Assembly: GCA_964485395.1 (NCBI GenBank) | Contig: CAZAJF010000001.1 | Coordinates: forward strand, 62,001-126,000 | DNA: 64,000 bases | From: JANNSO01 sp964485395 | GTDB taxonomy: Bacteria; Spirochaetota; Spirochaetia; Treponematales; UBA12059 | Direction: 5' to 3' | Shown here: positions 59,765-64,000 of the stretch, piece after piece | Layout: each line of letters opens with the position of its first letter | Numbering within the stretch: position 1 is the first letter of the stretch | Position numbers and translations under genes: made by a program | The notes under the pieces: generated by a model | Databases searched by the model: none | What the model was told of the DNA's origin: nothing | Seen by the model: the letters and a program-made list of their open reading frames with translations, nothing else

Positions 59765-61219
59765 TCACAGCCGCAAGCTGAGTCCCGCCTTTACGGAAAA
59801 ATCCTTACCGAGAAAAACGTTCCCAGCCACCCAGCCGGCGCTCTTCAATTCCATATCCAAGAAAGGCCTCGGGAAGTTCCCCTGGGCATACTCGATCTTA
59901 AGGCCGAGCAAGCCACCGGCGTCGGAGCTAACCGAATCGAACGCCTGAGCACGAGGCTGGGCCCAAAGTATTCCCCTTAAGCTTAGCGACAGTCCCAAAA
60001 GAACCGGAAAGTCGACGAGCGCCGCTTCCAGCGAAGGGAATGCGGCGACCGCGTTTCGGTTAAGCGCCAGGTTTACGAAGGCTTTATATGGCCCAGCCTT
60101 GCAGAGCAGGTTAAGGCCAATCTGACTACCGAACGATGTAGGATAATACCTTAAGGAAAAGTTGCCATAGAGACTTGTTCCGTCGGGAAGCTTCGCTATA
60201 TGCATGCTATTAATAAATACCAACATGGGTGAAACAAGGTTTAAGAGCGACAGGTAGGCTTCTTTGCGTATCCAGCCATATTGTGCGTCGGTAAGTTTGT
60301 CGCCGTAAATATAGCGGTCATATCCTGCTCCATGAGGATTCTGTCCCCGAGCCGAGTATGGCAGTAGTGGATTGTGCAAATCGTAGGCCCACGCGGTAAA
60401 ATCCATTCCGGTAAAGTCCCTATAGGACTGGTTCGAGCCTTCCCATGCCATGACTTCAATTGTGCCGGATGCAGCAGCTTCTTTGTCGGCGCACTGGAGC
60501 ATATACATGGTTGGAAGCCCAAAACTCAGTAGATACGAAACGGAACTTAGATAATCAGTACCGTCGAAGAAATTACTGCGCTGGGCCTTTTCCCCGAACA
60601 GTACCTCTCCTTCAAAACCGGCGGCGTGCATGCGCACGAAATCCGGGTTGCTCCATGCTTTCATGCGCTCCAAATCGGCGTCAAGAATCGAGTCTACGGA
60701 ATAAACTTCTGCGCCTATGTCGCGACCGCTAAAGATATCGTTAAAGGTATTGTTACCGTATACATCGGCGCGGGTAAGTACCGCTCGGTGAAACTCTTCG
60801 TGCATCCAGCCGCGGCCAAACGGCACCAGTATCAAGAAAAAATCGCCGATACTCGACAGCGTTGCCTGCGCTGCCCCGTTCAGCATCCTGGTGAAAAACG
60901 CATCGCCCCGCAAGAACGGCACGGCGTTGACGGCGGCTCTTACGCCGAAAAACAAAGTACGCTGGAAAGCCGCACTAAGGTCCATTGCCTGACTCATGCT
61001 CGGGCTGGCAAGGGCCGCATTAGGGCCGAAGCTCCTCGGCACCGAAGTGTCACCAGGCAAACCCGCCTGTAGATTTGAGGCATACAGGGCGTATGGAAGG
61101 TCTACCAGGGTAAAATCCAAAGAGAGACTATAGTCTTGGCTTGCGCGCGCTGGAATATCCTGGGCGCCCGCAATAAAACCCAAGACACAAAATATTATAA
61201 CTAAGCAATTCGCCCTCAT
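59765..61219 (-). CDS. Exported protein with HExxH motif and beta-barrel-like C-terminus
   Basis: A 484-residue protein with a signal peptide (MRANCLVIIFCVLGFIAGAQ). In the first half GRGWMHEEFHRAVLTRADVYGNNTFND contains HEEFH, a perfect HExxH zinc-peptidase signature, with acidic residues downstream (DIGAEVYSVD). The second half is built of amphipathic beta-type segments (LYGNFSLRYYPTSFGSQIGLNLLCK, AFVNLALNRN, LLGLSLSLRGIL, LGLKIEYAQ) and ends SVKAGLSLRL, resembling an outer-membrane strand. I know no named family. ATG 61219 has GGAGGAACC upstream. It is the downstream partner of a serine hydrolase gene (60-bp gap) on the same strand. Confidence 0.75.
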   Translation of the reverse strand: MRANCLVIIFCVLGFIAGAQDIPARASQDYSLSLDFTLVDLPYALYASNLQAGLPGDTSVPRSFGPNAALASPSMSQAMDLSAAFQRTLFFGVRAAVNAVPFLRGDAFFTRMLNGAAQATLSSIGDFFLILVPFGRGWMHEEFHRAVLTRADVYGNNTFNDIFSGRDIGAEVYSVDSILDADLERMKAWSNPDFVRMHAAGFEGEVLFGEKAQRSNFFDGTDYLSSVSYLLSFGLPTMYMLQCADKEAAASGTIEVMAWEGSNQSYRDFTGMDFTAWAYDLHNPLLPYSARGQNPHGAGYDRYIYGDKLTDAQYGWIRKEAYLSLLNLVSPMLVFINSMHIAKLPDGTSLYGNFSLRYYPTSFGSQIGLNLLCKAGPYKAFVNLALNRNAVAAFPSLEAALVDFPVLLGLSLSLRGILWAQPRAQAFDSVSSDAGGLLGLKIEYAQGNFPRPFLDMELKSAGWVAGNVFLGKDFSVKAGLSLRL

Positions 61220-61279
61220 TTGGTTCCTCCGTAGAAAAGTGAGCGCGCCGGCTTTCAATTCTCCTGGCGCGCAGCTAGA

Positions 61280-62812
61280 TTACTTCGACAATCGGCTCTG
61301 TATGAATCCCGCCACCATCTCAGCGGAAGGAAAATCGTAGTTCGAAAAAATCACGACCACGATGCCTTGGTCCGGATAGATTTGTAACATGGTGCTTACA
61401 CCTTCTATGCCACCCGAGTGCCCCACAACGCGCATACTGCCGATTGTGTAGGCGTCGAATCCGTAGCCATAGCCGGCGTCAGGCCCCATCTCCACCTTGG
61501 TGCTCGTTATAAGATTGGTGTACTTCTCATCGAGCAGCTTGTTTGTCCTTAGAGCCTCGGCGAACGCGAGGAAGTCGGGAGCGCTCGCAGAGTAGCCGCC
61601 AGCGGCGAAACCGCTATACGGAAGACAATCCCAATTCTCCGTCCTGACTTCGCCCGCCTCGCGGGTTTCACCGAAGGTATAGCCCACTGCCAAGCCTTTT
61701 GCCTTTTCCGCCTTTGGGAATGGTCCTGTATTCTTCATGTTCGAAGGCGACACTATATGAGTTCGAATGTAGTCGTGGTAGCTCATGCCGGACAGCTTTT
61801 CGAGTATGGCGCCAAGCACCACGAAGCCCGCGTTGCTATAGGCCATGTCCGTGCCTGGCTCGAACAGCAAAGGCTCGTTTACGAACAAACCAAGCCAATC
61901 GGCGGTGTTACGGAAGTCGCCTTTCTTCTCGAAATACTCATCGGTAAACACGTCGGACAGACCTGAGGTATGAGTAAGCAACTGTTTCACGCTTACCTTG
62001 GCGGCCACATCTGCATTCGGGTAATCAGGCAGGAGTTTGCCCACCTTATCGTCGTAGGAAAGCTTGCCCACCTGCACCAATTGGGCAATGGCGACGGAGC
62101 TTAGCATCTTGCCCATAGACGCGATATTGTATTTCGTGTCCTTGGCGTTCTTTTCTTTGGTAGCTAGATTGGCATAGCCGTATGCCTTATGAAAGAAGGG
62201 CTTGCCGTTCCTGGCAACGAGCACAGTACCGGAAAACTCGTCATGCGCTACGAGGTCGGCAAGGAGAGTCTCCAGCTTTGCGGCAAGCGCCTTGTCGGGC
62301 ATCCTGTCGATAACGACGCTTTCGGGCGGCGTTACGCCGCTCATGCCTATACCGAAGTTGCGTATAAGCGTACTTGGCGCCGCATCGAGCTTTAGAATAA
62401 TATTTGGCCAGAACGTGCCGCTTCTATTGCATGCTAGTGCCTCGGTCTTTCCATCCGGACGTTCCGTCATGGACAAAATGCTTACCGTGCCAATCAGCAG
62501 CCTCATATCAACCATCATGGCTGTATGTTGTTCCGCTGATCGTTTGGCCAAAAGCGCAGGACTAAAGTGGGTCTTTATAAATTCAAGCATCAGCGCTTCG
62601 TCGCCCTTATTAAATTCAGTAATAAATTCTTCTAGAACCTTGCCTTCCGGAGTCTGCGGATACGTAAAAGCGGGGGCAGACGTCGAAACATCCGCTGGCG
62701 GAGCGCTTACGCATCCGAATAAAATCGTCAGTACCAGAGCTGCACCCCATAGACACGGAATCTTCGCGATCCTTGTCGCCTTGGCGTTCATTCGTTTTGC
62801 TTTTTCTTCCAT
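61280..62812 (-). CDS. Beta-lactamase-fold serine hydrolase lipoprotein
   Basis: A 510-residue lipoprotein (LTILFGC, Cys34) with an N-terminal domain of about 130 residues of DUF-like type (GKVLEEFITEFNKGDEALMLEFIKTHFSP) and a C-terminal class C beta-lactamase/PBP4* fold. Catalytic motifs: S232-M-G-K235, Y325-S-N327 and H465-S-G467. It could be an esterase, D-aminopeptidase or transpeptidase-like enzyme at the envelope; a true beta-lactamase is unlikely because the third motif is HSG. ATG 62812 has GGAGC in front. A related gene lies directly upstream on the same strand. Confidence 0.88.
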   Translation of the reverse strand: MEEKAKRMNAKATRIAKIPCLWGAALVLTILFGCVSAPPADVSTSAPAFTYPQTPEGKVLEEFITEFNKGDEALMLEFIKTHFSPALLAKRSAEQHTAMMVDMRLLIGTVSILSMTERPDGKTEALACNRSGTFWPNIILKLDAAPSTLIRNFGIGMSGVTPPESVVIDRMPDKALAAKLETLLADLVAHDEFSGTVLVARNGKPFFHKAYGYANLATKEKNAKDTKYNIASMGKMLSSVAIAQLVQVGKLSYDDKVGKLLPDYPNADVAAKVSVKQLLTHTSGLSDVFTDEYFEKKGDFRNTADWLGLFVNEPLLFEPGTDMAYSNAGFVVLGAILEKLSGMSYHDYIRTHIVSPSNMKNTGPFPKAEKAKGLAVGYTFGETREAGEVRTENWDCLPYSGFAAGGYSASAPDFLAFAEALRTNKLLDEKYTNLITSTKVEMGPDAGYGYGFDAYTIGSMRVVGHSGGIEGVSTMLQIYPDQGIVVVIFSNYDFPSAEMVAGFIQSRLSK

Positions 62813-62901
62813 CGAAAAGCTCCTTCATGCCGGCCACGAGCCTATGTCGCTGGCCGATTAATGTCCGGGCCGCATACGCGCGCCCGTTTTGTATAAAACT
62901 G

Positions 62902-64000
62902 TTACTTGCCGGTCTTGCGTTTGAATACCATGCCGTAAAGCTCCAGGCGCTCGTCGGCTCCAAGTCCTGATGCCCGTATCGCCGAGCCAAGGTTTCGGCT
63001 GTGGCCAAGCAGGAATCCTTCGTTGTCGCCCCTTATGCCTACGGGATAAGGAATCTCGCTTTCCTGTATCGTGGCATTCACGATCAGGGCGCCGCTCATA
63101 GGGTCCGTACTAAGGTTCATTGCGGAGAAACGCACGAAGTCGCTTGACTTGGGAGGGTCTACGGCTTCCCAGTCTCCAAGCCTGGCTACCCAAGCCGCGG
63201 TAAGCGAGCTTGCCGCTATGCGGTCGCATGCGCCCGCTACGGTTCCGTCAGACCTTAACATAAGCAATTCCTCGCCTCCTGCGTGTTCAAGTGTTACCGT
63301 TAAAGACTCGAGTTCTTTTATAGGAAGCACCACTCCCAGGATTCTCATACGCAGGCCCATGACGTCGTTTCCGCGGTATACCAGTTCGAACTTCTGACCC
63401 GAAAGGTTCATTACCCAGCGCTTGCCCACAAGCTGCACCGTGGTTAGTCCACCGGGGCTTGCCCAGGAACCGGCTACTCTGGCCGAAAGCGCGTCAGGCA
63501 GGGGAAGCACCGTTGGCCGCTCCCGTTTTTTCTGCTCAGGCTTTACGAACACGCTCTGCCCGCGTTCGCACAGCGCAAAGGCAGTAAAAACTTCCTGCAC
63601 TATAGGCAGCAGGGAAGCGTCGTCGCCATTTACCATGATGAATACGCCAATGCCGGTCGTAGCTTCCACGATTAGCCTGGCATGAAAGCCAGAAATGTCC
63701 CCGCCGTGCTGATAGAAGCTTAAGCCCGGATACTCAGACCACAGGGGTATCGCCCAGGCTAGGCCTTGCTTGGTGTCGAAGTCTCGGCTTACGCCCTCGT
63801 TCTGCACGCGCCACATTTCCTGTTGGCTTGCCGGGCTTAGTATGCCCCCTTCGTTTCGGTCGAGGCCTTTCGTAGCCGAGCGCAGTGTGGCAGTAAGGAA
63901 AGCGACCATGTCGTTGGCGCTGGTCATCATCGAGCCTGCGCTCCAATCCCGAATCACAGGAACGTCGATCCAGTCCTTCTTTACCTTGCCTCGGGCATAG
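62902..64000 (-). CDS. Second beta-lactamase-fold serine hydrolase (5' end beyond window)
   Basis: The visible 366 codons encode the C-terminal part of a serine hydrolase: RDWSAGSMMTSANDMVAFLTATL, RDFDTKQGLAWAIPLW and the third motif HGGDISGFHARLIV, followed by a 210-residue C-terminal extension (SWASPGGLTTVQLVGKRWVMNLSG...LELYGMVFKRKTGK) rich in beta strands. The S-x-x-K and Y-x-N motifs would lie to the right of position 64000. The frame is open to the window edge, so the listed 63957 ATG is internal. Same strand and similar family as the gene at 61280; probably a tandem pair. Confidence 0.82.
   Translation of the reverse strand, partial: YARGKVKKDWIDVPVIRDWSAGSMMTSANDMVAFLTATLRSATKGLDRNEGGILSPASQQEMWRVQNEGVSRDFDTKQGLAWAIPLWSEYPGLSFYQHGGDISGFHARLIVEATTGIGVFIMVNGDDASLLPIVQEVFTAFALCERGQSVFVKPEQKKRERPTVLPLPDALSARVAGSWASPGGLTTVQLVGKRWVMNLSGQKFELVYRGNDVMGLRMRILGVVLPIKELESLTVTLEHAGGEELLMLRSDGTVAGACDRIAASSLTAAWVARLGDWEAVDPPKSSDFVRFSAMNLSTDPMSGALIVNATIQESEIPYPVGIRGDNEGFLLGHSRNLGSAIRASGLGADERLELYGMVFKRKTGK

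Overview
The window looks like a moderately GC-rich, probably anaerobic chromosome, most likely from the Spirochaetota (Treponema/Spirochaeta-like). This is an inference from the gene set: a DUF3798 periplasmic protein, a PilZ protein with the long N-terminal extension seen in treponemes, a Na+-pump decarboxylase beta/gamma pair, a giant two-module BcrAD/BadFG activase protein, and many LipoP-type exported proteins. No rRNA or ordinary tRNA gene was found. The only stable RNA is a complete tmRNA (ssrA).

Layout. 1-14.0 kb is housekeeping: DUF3798 protein (cut by the window edge), pepT, oadG-oadB, TPR and PilZ proteins, an ornithine/lysine decarboxylase, rlpA coupled to an aminotransferase, a small CBM48 protein, mnmA and amt. 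14.04-20.02 kb is ssrA followed by an AT-rich island bounded by perfect 86-bp direct repeats of the ssrA 3' end. The island holds a nonsense-ridden AAA_14/DUF4143 ATPase and an apparently intact three-gene cargo (unknown protein, NERD-like PD-(D/E)xK protein, KY-type transglutaminase lipoprotein). 20.3-29.9 kb has a Cache-sensor histidine kinase, a DUF418 membrane protein divergent from a membrane-anchored AraC regulator, a second such regulator, and a VTC-DUF4956-CotH operon. 29.9-35.3 kb is a gene graveyard: remnants of a flavodiiron protein, a flavodoxin, a DUF1761 protein and a second copy of the same ATPase pseudogene, among intact DUF4256, CorC/HlyC-type and DUF2200 genes.

35.5-45.6 kb is a coherent peptide-uptake locus: YesN/YesM-type two-component pair, a five-gene oligopeptide ABC transporter and an M19 dipeptidase. 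45.6-52.7 kb carries a family-3 solute-binding protein, a GNAT enzyme, a triple-RidA fusion, an array of six 41-42 bp hairpin repeats, a lipoprotein, an HD-domain protein, a decayed Crp/Fnr regulator, an MtfA-type metallopeptidase and a small conserved protein. 52.9-64 kb has the 1446-residue BcrAD/DUF2229 protein, a methyltransferase, a split ArsP-like permease whose second half ends in a four-cysteine Fe-S domain, an exported HExxH-containing beta-barrel-like protein, and two tandem beta-lactamase-fold serine hydrolases (the second cut by the window edge).

The best candidates for undescribed biology are the three-gene cargo in the ssrA island, the pair of ATPase copies sharing the same internal TAA codon, the hairpin array upstream of the triple RidA gene, and the VTC-DUF4956-CotH operon. 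All functional statements come from reading motifs by eye; no database search was run.
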